Assembly (NCBI GenBank): GCA_900543945.1
Contig: UQTN01000011.1
Location: 1 to 28,563, forward strand
Origin: an uncultured Collinsella sp.
Lineage (GTDB): Bacteria; Actinomycetota; Coriobacteriia; Coriobacteriales; Coriobacteriaceae
Reading direction: 5' to 3'
DNA length: 28,563 nucleotides
Position 1 is the first letter of the stretch; each line of letters starts with the position of its first letter. Positions 1 to 7,172 of the stretch are shown here, one piece after another. Under the pieces are notes generated by a model. The model was given only the letters and a program-made list of their open reading frames with translations. It searched no databases and had not been told where the DNA came from. The position numbers and the translations under genes are program-made.

Positions 1-61
1 CCAAACCGTCACAACATTCGATGAAAATCTCGAAAACGAGGAAAAGCGTCGAATGTTGTGA
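1..61. repeat. Palindromic dispersed repeat, copy 1
   Basis: These 61 bases are identical to 4923-4983. Arms TCACAACATTCGA (9-21) and TCGAATGTTGTGA (49-61) are perfect 13-bp inverted repeats. An inner hairpin, CTCG-AAAA-CGAG, lies at 29-40 between them. The copy begins at the window edge, so it may extend further left. Flanking bases after 61 differ from copy 2. It looks like a REP-type or miniature element; its function is unknown. Confidence 0.8.
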
Positions 62-134
62 TGGTTTTTGTCCAGGGGACCGCTTCTCATCCAAAAATCC
101 CGCTTGACTGTATTGCAACAACACAGCGCAACGT

Positions 135-165
135 AAGGGGTGTCCGATAACGGGCGCCCCTTTTT
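135..165 (+). terminator. Rho-independent terminator or leader attenuator before the transporter gene
   Basis: An 11-bp stem pairs 135-145 with 152-162, including two G-U pairs, around the loop GATAAC. A run of five T (161-165) follows. It lies about 50 bp before the transporter start at 219. It could end an upstream gene outside the window, or act as an attenuator in the transporter leader. No convincing promoter is visible between it and the gene. Confidence 0.65.
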
Positions 166-218
166 AAGTGGCAACGTGGCTGCGAATTCGGAGCGCCCCC
201 AACAAGAAAGGTGGGGAG

Positions 219-1676
219 ATGGAAGCGGGAAAGAAGGCGTTTAAGATCACCAAGCGCGAAATTGGCTTTGTGCTGGGTATCGTTGTCTTTTTGCTGGTGA
301 AGTTTCTTCCTTTGGCGGAGCTGAGCTCGACGGTCGAGCTCACGGTCGGCGGTCAGACCTGTCTGGCACTGACGCTTGCCACGGTGGTGTTCTGGGCGTG
401 TGGCGTGGCACAGCCGGGCTTTGTGGGCCTACTCTATTGCGCGCTGCTCGTTCTGTTCAAGGTGTGCGTGGACGACACGGGTGCCGCGAGCATCTCGGCG
501 ACGGTCGCCTCCACGTTTAGCTCGTGGACCAAAGCCACCATGTGGCTCGTCATCGGCGCCTACCTCATCGCCAGCGCGGTCAAGGAGTCGGGCCTGGGCG
601 AGCGCATCGCCTATGCGTTTATGCTCAAGTTCGTGCGCGATGCCAAGTCGCTCATCATCTCAATCTTCGCGCTCACCTTTGTGCTGTCGCTGCTGATCCC
701 GCATCCGTTCCCCCGCGCCTTCCTCATCCTCGCCGTCGTCTCGGTCATTGCCGAGTCCGCCGGCTACGGTGACGACGACCGCGGCAAGCTCGGCTTCCTC
801 GTGTTTGCCGCTGCTGCCCCGGGCTCCATGTTCTTCCTGACGGGCGACTCCACGCTCAACCCGCTCGTCGCGCAGTACAGCGCCGAGGCCGGCGGCATGA
901 GCCCGTCCTTTGTCGACTGGTTCCTGTACATGAGCGTGCCTATGCTGGTCGCGCTGCTGTGCACCCTGTTCCTGGGTCTCTTCCTCTTTAAGCCCAGCAA
1001 GGAGCTCGTCTACGATCGCGAGCAGATCGTGGCCAAGCAGGCCGCGCTCGGCAAGCTCTCCGTCAAGGAGATCCGCACCATCGTGTGGCTTGTCATCGCC
1101 ATCGCGCTGTGGCTTACCGTCTCGGGCGATTACATCGGCTGGGTGACACTTGCCATCGGTGTCGCGCTCGCCATGCCCATCATCGGCGAGGTTCTCACTC
1201 CTGCCAGCTGGAACGCTGTCGACATCAAGTCCCTCATGTTCCTGACGGCCGCCATGGCCGTGGGTTCCGTGGGCGGTGCCACCGGCATGAACGCCTGGAT
1301 CGCCGATGTCGTGCTTCCCAGCTCCGTGCCCGAGAACATCTTCCTGTTCGCCCTGCTTGTCGCCGCGCTTTCCATGATCATCCACATGTTCATGGGCTCG
1401 GTCATGGCCGTGCTCGGCGTGTGCGTGCCGGCGTTCATCAGCTTTGCGGCCGGCTCCAGCGTGAGCCCGCTCGCCGTGGCGCTCATCGTCTTTACGTCCA
1501 TCAACATCCACTACATCCTGCCGTTCCATAACCTGCCGATCCTTATCGGCGAGGGCAAGGACGCTGGCGGCTACACCTCCAAAGAGGCTATGCGCATGGG
1601 CATTCCCCTCACTGCGGTCGTCTTTATCGTCGTGCTGGTCGAGGCCGCCTGGTTCCACCTCTTTGGCCTGATGTAA
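219..1676 (+). CDS. DASS/SLC13-type anion transporter (candidate aromatic or dicarboxylic acid importer)
   Basis: A 485-residue membrane protein with about 11-13 hydrophobic segments, the usual size for the divalent anion:sodium symporter family. Family-like features are a segment reading FFLTGDSTLNPL where the first SNT-type substrate/sodium motif is expected, and NIHYILPFHNLPILIG near the C-terminus, like the second motif. I start it at ATG 219 because AAAGGTGG (207-214) lies 4 nt upstream. The open frame reaches an ATG at 168, but that lies next to the terminator at 135-165 and lacks a ribosome site. The gene precedes a UbiD/UbiX decarboxylase pair in the same direction, so I infer that it imports the acid they decarboxylate; the sequence alone does not give the substrate. 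A citrate/succinate-type carrier is the alternative. Confidence 0.8.
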   Translation: MEAGKKAFKITKREIGFVLGIVVFLLVKFLPLAELSSTVELTVGGQTCLALTLATVVFWACGVAQPGFVGLLYCALLVLFKVCVDDTGAASISATVASTFSSWTKATMWLVIGAYLIASAVKESGLGERIAYAFMLKFVRDAKSLIISIFALTFVLSLLIPHPFPRAFLILAVVSVIAESAGYGDDDRGKLGFLVFAAAAPGSMFFLTGDSTLNPLVAQYSAEAGGMSPSFVDWFLYMSVPMLVALLCTLFLGLFLFKPSKELVYDREQIVAKQAALGKLSVKEIRTIVWLVIAIALWLTVSGDYIGWVTLAIGVALAMPIIGEVLTPASWNAVDIKSLMFLTAAMAVGSVGGATGMNAWIADVVLPSSVPENIFLFALLVAALSMIIHMFMGSVMAVLGVCVPAFISFAAGSSVSPLAVALIVFTSINIHYILPFHNLPILIGEGKDAGGYTSKEAMRMGIPLTAVVFIVVLVEAAWFHLFGLM

Positions 1677-1681
1677 GCAGT

Positions 1682-1793
1682 CGAGTGCTTGGCTGTAATT
1701 AGCCGAGTGCTTGAACTGCGAGTGCCCGAGCGCCCCATCTATGAGCGCTGCGGCCCCATTACGTTACCAAGCCGGCGGCACTCCCGCCGCCGG
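1682..1793 (+). other. Intergenic repeats and strong hairpin between transporter and ubiD
   Basis: Three copies of CGAGTGC (1682, 1704, 1719) are followed by a perfect 8-bp hairpin, CCGGCGGC (1772-1779) with GCCGCCGG (1786-1793), loop ACTCCC. No T-run follows, so it is not a standard terminator. It could stabilise the 3' end of the transporter message or partly uncouple it from ubiD. Confidence 0.5.
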
Positions 1794-1817
1794 ACACTCT
1801 CCCGAAAGGAGCACGCT

Positions 1818-3305
1818 ATGTCCACTACCGATGCTTCCCAGATCCACGATCTGCGCTCCGCGCTCGACTTTTTGCGCGAGATGCCGGGCCAGCTGCTCGA
1901 GACCGACACCCAGGTCGACGCGGACGCCGAGGTCTCGGGCGTCTATCGTCGCGTCGGTGCCGGCGGCACCGTTATGCGTCCGACCAAAGAGGGCCCGGCG
2001 ATGGTCTTCAACAACGTCAAGGGCTTTGACGATGCCAAGGTCTGCATCGGCATGCTTGCCAGCCGCAAGCGCGTTGCCGCCCTGCTCGACCTCGACGAGG
2101 AGCACCTGGGCCTCGAGATCGGCAAGCGCTTCGAGAACCTGATCGCGCCCGAGCAGATCGCCGAGGGTGCGCACGTCGACTGCCAAGAGGTCGTGTACAA
2201 GGCGACCGACGAGGGCTTTGACCTGCGCAAGATCGTTCCCGCTCCCACCAACACGCCCGTCGACGGCGGCCCCTACATCACCATGGGCCTCGCTTATGGC
2301 ACGAGCCCCGACGGCTCCCAGTCCGACGTGACCATCCACCGCTTCTCCTGCGTCGACAAGGACAAGCTCGCCATGTGGATCACTCCGGGCAGCCGTCACC
2401 TTGGCGCGTTCTTTGACGAGTACTGCCAGCGCGGCGAAGACATGCCCATCTCCATCTCCATCGGTCTGGACCCCGCCGTGTACATGTGCTGTGGCTTCGA
2501 GGCGCCCACCACGCCGCTCGGCTTTAACGAGCTGCAGATCGCCGGCGCCCTGCGCGGCCACGCCGTCGAGCTTGCCGACTGCGTCACCGTTCCGCAGAAG
2601 TGCATCGCCAATGCCGAGTATGTGCTCGAGGGCTACCTCATGCACGACGAGACCATCAACGAGGACGTCAACGGCCACGGCTACGCCATGCCCGAGTTCC
2701 CCGGCTACACCGGTGGCGCCAAGGTCTGCCCGGTGATCAAGATCACCGCCGTCACCACGCGCGTCAATCCCATCATGGAGAGCTGCATCGGTCCCTCGCA
2801 CGAGCACGTGTCCATGGCCGGCATCCCCACCGAGGCATCCATCTACAAGATGGTCGAGACCGCCATCCCGGGCCGCCTGCTCAACGTCCACGCTGCCCCC
2901 TGCGGCGGCGGCAAGTTCGTTGCCATCATGCAGTTCAAGAAGTCGAGCAAAAATGACGAGGGCCGTCAGCGCAACGCCGCCATGCTCGCCTTCTCGGCAT
3001 TCTCCGAGCTCAAGCACGTCATCCTTGTTGACGAGGATGTCGATATCTTCGATATGAGCGACGTGATGTGGGCCATGACCACGCGCTTCCAGGCCGACGT
3101 GGACCTCATCACCATCCCCGGTTGCCACTGCCACGTGCTCGATCCGTCCAACGACCCCGCGTTCGACCCCACGATCCGCGAGCACGGCATCGCCTGCAAG
3201 GCCATCTTCGACTGCACGGTTCCGTTCGACCTCAAGAAGAACTTCATCCGCTCGCAGTTCATGGAGATCGACAAGGACAAGTGGGCCAAGGAGATTGCTT
3301 TCTAG
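1818..3305 (+). CDS. lpdC: UbiD-family decarboxylase, LpdC/gallate decarboxylase-like
   Basis: A 495-residue enzyme, close to the 490 residues of Lactobacillus plantarum gallate decarboxylase LpdC. From memory it shares long stretches with LpdC: SGVYR(R)VGAGGTV near 40, MVFNNVKGF near 62, VYKATDEGFD near 127, PAPTNTPVDGGPYIT near 141, and SHEHVSMAGIPTEAS in the second half. UbiD enzymes use prenylated FMN, a divalent metal and a conserved acidic network to decarboxylate aromatic or unsaturated acids. E271 (LEGY) and E293 (PEFPGY) lie where that network is expected. The start is ATG 1818, with AAAGGAG at 1805-1811; the frame upstream to 1689 has no ribosome site. It is followed by its cofactor-making partner UbiX. 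Likely substrates are gallate or protocatechuate-like acids, by inference from similarity. The small LpdD-type subunit is not seen here. Confidence 0.87.
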   Translation: MSTTDASQIHDLRSALDFLREMPGQLLETDTQVDADAEVSGVYRRVGAGGTVMRPTKEGPAMVFNNVKGFDDAKVCIGMLASRKRVAALLDLDEEHLGLEIGKRFENLIAPEQIAEGAHVDCQEVVYKATDEGFDLRKIVPAPTNTPVDGGPYITMGLAYGTSPDGSQSDVTIHRFSCVDKDKLAMWITPGSRHLGAFFDEYCQRGEDMPISISIGLDPAVYMCCGFEAPTTPLGFNELQIAGALRGHAVELADCVTVPQKCIANAEYVLEGYLMHDETINEDVNGHGYAMPEFPGYTGGAKVCPVIKITAVTTRVNPIMESCIGPSHEHVSMAGIPTEASIYKMVETAIPGRLLNVHAAPCGGGKFVAIMQFKKSSKNDEGRQRNAAMLAFSAFSELKHVILVDEDVDIFDMSDVMWAMTTRFQADVDLITIPGCHCHVLDPSNDPAFDPTIREHGIACKAIFDCTVPFDLKKNFIRSQFMEIDKDKWAKEIAF

Positions 3306-3338
3306 TAAGTAGCCCTACCAAGTAGTCAAGGAGTTGTC

Positions 3339-3917
3339 ATGCCTGAGTCTTCTGTCCGTCCCCGTCGCATCGTCGTTGGCGTTTCGGGCGCCAGCGGTGC
3401 CGCGCTGGGCCTTGAGTGCCTCAAATGCCTGCGCCAGGCCGGTGCCGAGTCGGCGCTTGTCGTCACGCGCGGGGGAGAGATTACCATCGAGCAGGAGCTC
3501 GGCATGACGCTCGACGAGTTTGCGTGCCATGCCGATGTGGTCTACGACAACAAGAACATCGGCGCCGCCATCGCAAGCGGCACCTATCCGGTCGACGGCA
3601 TGATCGTGGCGCCCTGCTCCATGAAGACGCTCGCCGGCATCGCGAGCGGCTACAGCGAAAACCTGTTGCTGCGCGCGGCCGATGTTCAGATGAAAGAGCA
3701 GCGCCGCCTGGTGCTCATGGTGCGTGAGACGCCCTTCAGCGCCATTCATGTCGACAACATGGCGCGCCTTGCGCGCGTACCGGGCGTCATGCTCATGCCG
3801 CCCATGCTCACGTTTTACAACGGCCCCGCCACGCTCGATGACGCGGTGCACCACATCGCCGCCAAGGCGCTCGAGGCCGTCGGCGTGTCATGCGCAAACT
3901 ATAAGCGCTGGTCATAG
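3339..3917 (+). CDS. ubiX: UbiX-family flavin prenyltransferase (LpdB-like)
   Basis: A 192-residue flavoprotein that joins dimethylallyl phosphate to FMN, making the prenyl-FMN cofactor required by UbiD decarboxylases. Seen here: the N-terminal nucleotide-binding segment VVGVSGASGA (about 12-21), the central APCSMKTLAGIASG, and LVLMVRETPFS, which is the conserved Arg-Glu-x-Pro signature. Length and motif order are normal for the family. AAGGAG (3328-3333) precedes ATG 3339. It lies 33 bp after the decarboxylase gene, so the two are almost surely co-transcribed, and a strong hairpin closes the unit at 3950-3979. Confidence 0.92.
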   Translation: MPESSVRPRRIVVGVSGASGAALGLECLKCLRQAGAESALVVTRGGEITIEQELGMTLDEFACHADVVYDNKNIGAAIASGTYPVDGMIVAPCSMKTLAGIASGYSENLLLRAADVQMKEQRRLVLMVRETPFSAIHVDNMARLARVPGVMLMPPMLTFYNGPATLDDAVHHIAAKALEAVGVSCANYKRWS

Positions 3918-3949
3918 GCGTCTTTAGGGTAGGATACGAGTAGTGTTTG

Positions 3950-3979
3950 AGCCCGCTGCCCCTGTGGGCGGCGGGCTTT
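3950..3979 (+). terminator. Rho-independent terminator after ubiX
   Basis: A 12-bp GC-rich stem pairs 3950-3961 with 3966-3977 (one G-U pair) around the loop CTGT, followed by a short T-run (TTTG). It separates the decarboxylase unit from the MerR gene, whose start lies 30 bp downstream, so some read-through into the regulator is likely. Confidence 0.75.
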
Positions 3980-4009
3980 GTGCGCTAAAAGGATGTGTCA
4001 GGAGGACTT

Positions 4010-4873
4010 ATGCAGACGGGCATGTATGCGATTAGCGAGATGGCGAGCTTGTTTAATGTTTCGCGCCAAACGCTCATCTACTACGACAAGATCGGCCTGT
4101 TTAAGCCCGCCGTGGTCAACGAAAAAGGCTACCGCTTCTATTCGCCCACGCAGATCCCGCTCATGCGTCTGATTTGCATGCTGCGCGACCTGGGGCTCGA
4201 ACTCGACGAGATCGACCGCCTAACCTCGACGTTCGACATTGGCGAGATGACCGATCACCTGCGCTCGCGGGTGCAGGCGCTCGATGAACAGATCGCTGAG
4301 CTCAAAGCCGAGCGCGCGAGCGTACAGGAGCGTCTAAGCTTTTACGACGAGGCGGTTTACTGGCGCGAGCGCGAGGGCAAGCCGGAGCTCAAGCAATTCG
4401 AGCGCCGCTACGTGGTCTTTGAGGAGTTTCCGGGCGATATAGAGCGCGGCCGCTCGATGCTTCACCCCACGCTCATGCGGGCAATCCTGCGCATGCGTGC
4501 GCTGACGGGCACGCGTCCCATGCGCGGCTGGGGCGCCATGCTGCGTCGCGAGGCGCTGCATTCCGACGACCCCGTCGCCGGCGCCGGCTCCTTTGCCGTG
4601 CTACCGCGCGGTGTCGAGGAGCTGCTGCCGAGCGATCCCGCCGAGCTGGCAGAGATCGGCATCGAAGTGCTGCCCGAGGGCACATATCTGTGCATGAGCC
4701 GCTGGGGCATGCCGTACGAGCCCGAGGGCATCCGCGCCGTCGTGGCCTGTATGGACAAGCACGCGCTCCAGCCCGTTGGCAACGCCTTCGACTTTTGCTA
4801 CCTCGATACTACGAGCTACGACGAGTCCCACCAAGAGGACTTTTGCTGCATCCAAATCCCCGTCGCCCTCTAG
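4010..4873 (+). CDS. MerR-family transcriptional regulator with C-terminal effector-binding region
   Basis: A 287-residue protein. Residues 5-70 form a typical MerR winged helix: YAISEMASLFNVSRQTLIYYD, then GLFKPAVVNEKGYRFYS, then a helix ending LGLELDEIDR. A coiled-coil helix (about 75-115) follows, as in MerR dimers. Residues about 125-287 resemble GyrI/BmrR-type small-molecule-binding domains. The start is ATG 4010, with AGGAGGA (4000-4006) just upstream; an in-frame GTG at 3995 would place that site inside the gene. Its position directly after the transporter-ubiD-ubiX genes suggests that it senses an aromatic or drug-like compound and controls them, but no operator could be recognised. 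Confidence 0.85.
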   Translation: MQTGMYAISEMASLFNVSRQTLIYYDKIGLFKPAVVNEKGYRFYSPTQIPLMRLICMLRDLGLELDEIDRLTSTFDIGEMTDHLRSRVQALDEQIAELKAERASVQERLSFYDEAVYWREREGKPELKQFERRYVVFEEFPGDIERGRSMLHPTLMRAILRMRALTGTRPMRGWGAMLRREALHSDDPVAGAGSFAVLPRGVEELLPSDPAELAEIGIEVLPEGTYLCMSRWGMPYEPEGIRAVVACMDKHALQPVGNAFDFCYLDTTSYDESHQEDFCCIQIPVAL

Positions 4874-4904
4874 ATGTGACAAGGGGACTGCTCCTTCGTC
4901 ACAT
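4874..4904. repeat. GGGGAC-core inverted repeat abutting the merR stop codon
   Basis: It begins at the base after the TAG stop. ATGTGAC (4874-4880) pairs with GTCACAT (4898-4904); after a bulged C the stem continues with AAGGGG against CTCCTT around the loop ACTG. There is no T-run. It shares the RGACAA-GGG-ACT core and arm layout with 11553-11587. Confidence 0.65.
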
Positions 4905-4922
4905 TCGTGGTGTGGCTGCTGC

Positions 4923-4992
4923 CCAAACCGTCACAACATTCGATGAAAATCTCGAAAACGAGGAAAAGCGTCGAATGTTGTGACGCTTTTCC
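4923..4992. repeat. Palindromic dispersed repeat, copy 2, with an alternative hairpin
   Basis: Bases 4923-4983 are identical to 1-61. Here the arms extend to a perfect 15 bp (4929-4943 with 4971-4985). A second perfect inverted repeat, GGAAAAGCGTC (4962-4972) with GACGCTTTTCC (4982-4992), uses part of the same right arm, so the two folds exclude each other. Copy 1 lacks the second partner. It lies between the merR hairpin repeat and the next gene. Confidence 0.8.
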
Positions 4993-5074
4993 TGTCTGTG
5001 CCGGCGAGCTCCCGTGCCATCTGGGGGTATAAGGCTGGCAAGTGTTTATTTGCGAGGCTTAAGGGGCGCCCCGT

Positions 5075-5944
5075 ATGGATATCGATAACTTTGAATGGTG
5101 GTATAGCGAGGGCGAGGCTCCGGACGAGGAGTGGGACGAGCCCGCGCCGCGTGACGTGTCGAGCGACGAGGACGAGGCCGGCAACGATGCTGCTGTCGAG
5201 CCTGACGCCGCCTCCGACCCCGCCGACCCCCTGACCTTTGAGCAGGCTTGGGCCCAGGCCGAGGCCGACGAGGCAAAGGCCGATGCCACGGCCACACTGG
5301 GTGAGCCAGCCGACATGTCCATCTCGCCGGCAAAGACCCCGCAGCCGCGTCACACTATCGATCCCGACAGCACGGCATCCTTCAGCATTCTCGACGTGCC
5401 CTCGCAGGGTGCCCAGGCGCCTGCGCCCACACATCGCCCCGACCTGGCTCGCGAGGAGGACGCGGGCCGTCGCTCTCCGCTCGGCCCCATCCTCATCGCC
5501 TTCATGGCCGGCGTTATCGCATGCTCGGTAATTGGAAACGTCTGGAGCCATGTTGAACAACAACGAAAAGACGCCGCCAAGGTCGAGATGTCCGTCGAGC
5601 AATCGCTCAGCCGCACGCGCTCGGTGCATGTATCGGTCGAGGTCAAGGACGGCGCGACGTGGGACACCGCGCGCGGCGACAGCCAGATGCTCGTCCATAT
5701 CGTGGGTCGCACGCTCAAGGGGCAAGCGATCGACGAGTACCAATACGTCAATTCCGAAGGTGACGGCATCGAGCTCAAGCCCGGCGACTACGAGCTCACG
5801 GTCGATGAGCCGCCCGTCGCCACCGACGGCACGCGTTACCGTGCCTCAAAGCGCATGGTTCCGGTGAGTTTTAATTCACAGGCGCCCGATACGGTCGATA
5901 GCACGCCGCAGGGCGGGTTTGACCTTTACGCTATTGCTCAATAA
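5075..5944 (+). CDS. Acidic single-pass membrane protein of unknown function
   Basis: A 289-residue protein I do not recognise. Residues 1-130 are very acidic and rich in Ala, Asp and Pro, so probably disordered and cytoplasmic. A single membrane helix lies at about 135-157 (PLGPILIAFMAGVIACSVIG), preceded by Arg-Arg. The remaining 130 residues would lie outside the cell. They look like a small beta-rich domain with short Val/Ile strands and a GDYELTVDEPP segment reminiscent of prealbumin-like or carboxypeptidase-regulatory folds. The start is ATG 5075, with AAGGGG at 5061-5066. A TATAAG (5028-5033) could be a -10 box, but no -35 is evident. The gene appears monocistronic between a repeat cluster and the epimerase gene. 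Confidence 0.7.
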   Translation: MDIDNFEWWYSEGEAPDEEWDEPAPRDVSSDEDEAGNDAAVEPDAASDPADPLTFEQAWAQAEADEAKADATATLGEPADMSISPAKTPQPRHTIDPDSTASFSILDVPSQGAQAPAPTHRPDLAREEDAGRRSPLGPILIAFMAGVIACSVIGNVWSHVEQQRKDAAKVEMSVEQSLSRTRSVHVSVEVKDGATWDTARGDSQMLVHIVGRTLKGQAIDEYQYVNSEGDGIELKPGDYELTVDEPPVATDGTRYRASKRMVPVSFNSQAPDTVDSTPQGGFDLYAIAQ

Positions 5945-6023
5945 CTGCACCTGTCGCTCAACCCCGCCGCCAAGAGTGGGACAATAGCCCTCGACACCGT
6001 TGTTTACTATTGGAGGAAGTAGC

Positions 6024-6917
6024 ATGTCCACCGTCACTACCATCAAGCGCGGCGGCCTCACCGCGGCCATCGATTCCATGGGTGCCCAGCTCACGAGCCT
6101 TGCCCTCAACGGCAACGAGTATCTGTGGCAGGGCGATCCCACCTTTTGGGGCAAGCATGCGCCCATCCTGTTCCCCATTGTGGGCTCGCTGCGCAACAAC
6201 ACGGCAACGTCTGCGGCCGGCACCTGCGAGATGCCGCGCCACGGACTCGCGCGCATCGTCGAGCACAAGCTGGTCGAGGTTTCGGAGGACGGCTCCTCGG
6301 TAACGTACGAGATCACCGATACGCCCGAGTCGCTCAAGGCCTTTCCGTTTCACTTTAAGCTCAACATGACCTATGCCCTGACCGGCGACGCCACGCTTAC
6401 CCAGACCTTTGCCGTTACGAACACCGGCGACGTGGACCTGCCGTTCTCGGTGGGCGGCCACCCCGCATTTAACGTGCCCGCCCCCGGTGCCGAGGACGAG
6501 GTATTCGAGGATTACGAGCTGGCGTTTACCGAGGCCTGGACGAACGAGGCTCCCATCATCACGCCCGACGGTCTCATGACGTTCGAGGGTAGCTACAAGG
6601 CTCCCGATAACTCGGACGTGCTGCCCATCACGCACCGCAGCTTCGATAACGATGCCATCATGTTCACCGATACTCCGGGCTCCACGCTCACGCTGCGCGG
6701 CCGCAAGTCGGGCCACGGCGTCAAGATCGACTTTGAGGGCTTTAAGTACATCGGCGTGTGGTCTGCCGCCAACGACGCTCCGTTTGTGGCGCTCGAGCCC
6801 TGGACCGGCCACACCACCATGGACACCGAGGACGATGTCTTTGAGCACAAGGTCAACACCATCACGTTGGCACCGGGCGCTACCGACATCCGTTCCTTTA
6901 GCGTCACCCTGCTCTAG
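6024..6917 (+). CDS. Aldose 1-epimerase family protein (LacX/YeaD-like)
   Basis: A 297-residue sugar mutarotase-like protein that should interconvert anomers of a hexose or a phosphorylated sugar. It has the LacX-type opening NEYLWQGDPTFWGKHAPILFPIVG, a first catalytic-type His in PRHGLAR (H73), a second in GGHPAFNVP (H146) and the catalytic-type Glu in VALEPWTGH (E258). Length and spacing are normal. ATG 6024 is preceded by GGAGGA (6012-6017); an earlier ATG at 6000 has no ribosome site. GACAAT at 5980-5985 is a possible -10 box. A structured element and a strong terminator follow immediately, so it is the last gene of its transcript. The exact sugar is not predictable. Confidence 0.85.
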   Translation: MSTVTTIKRGGLTAAIDSMGAQLTSLALNGNEYLWQGDPTFWGKHAPILFPIVGSLRNNTATSAAGTCEMPRHGLARIVEHKLVEVSEDGSSVTYEITDTPESLKAFPFHFKLNMTYALTGDATLTQTFAVTNTGDVDLPFSVGGHPAFNVPAPGAEDEVFEDYELAFTEAWTNEAPIITPDGLMTFEGSYKAPDNSDVLPITHRSFDNDAIMFTDTPGSTLTLRGRKSGHGVKIDFEGFKYIGVWSAANDAPFVALEPWTGHTTMDTEDDVFEHKVNTITLAPGATDIRSFSVTLL

Positions 6918-6918
6918 A

Positions 6919-6990
6919 GGTTCCGCCGTTCTAACGAACGACGGACCGGTCGACGCTGCGCGCCACCCAGAGCGACAATTTGTCATTCAA
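6919..6990 (+). ncRNA. Stop-proximal structured element, copy A (divergent)
   Basis: An imperfect hairpin starts 2 nt after the galM-like stop (6919-6931 with 6936-6947, loop TAAC, one bulge, one mismatch). The block beginning CGACGCTGC (6951-6959) follows, then 15 variable nt ending AGAGCG, then ACAATTTG and TTCAA (6986-6990). The order and spacing match copies at 12856 and 28476. Unlike copy B, the 15-nt variable block has no complement downstream; a separate terminator takes its place. Whether this is an RNA or a DNA element is unknown. Confidence 0.5.
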
Positions 6991-7030
6991 AAGGCAAGGC
7001 ATGACCAGAAGGTCTATGCCTTGCCTTTTT
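6989..7030 (+). terminator. Strong rho-independent terminator
   Basis: A long stem pairs AAGGCAAGGCAT (6991-7002) with ATGCCTTGCCTT (7016-7027). It continues through GACC/GGTC with one bulged T to the loop AGAA and ends in TTTTT (7026-7030). The symmetrical A-run on the left means it could work in both directions. It separates the epimerase unit from the ABC importer. Confidence 0.92.
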
Positions 7031-7172
7031 CATGCCAAGTGGTACATGGGGCAGGCTGCTTTGCGCCAATCGTCCTCGTGTGTCTATTAATTTTTCGCGC
7101 ACATGCCGCGCTGCTGGTCGCGGGCGTATATCCTGTCTTATTGTCAGCAAAACGACATAGGGAAGGCATCAG

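Noticed and set aside
104..132. Promoter with TTGACT at 104-109 before the transporter
   Set aside because: No acceptable -10 box lies 15-19 bp downstream.
168..218. Upstream ATG at 168 as the transporter start
   Set aside because: It lies 3 bp from the terminator T-run and has no ribosome site; ATG 219 has a clear one.
1764..3185. Long minus-strand open frame of 473 codons opposite ubiD
   Set aside because: It is the mirror of a well-identified enzyme gene with GC-rich third positions. The protein is rich in His, Val and Gly with no family resemblance.
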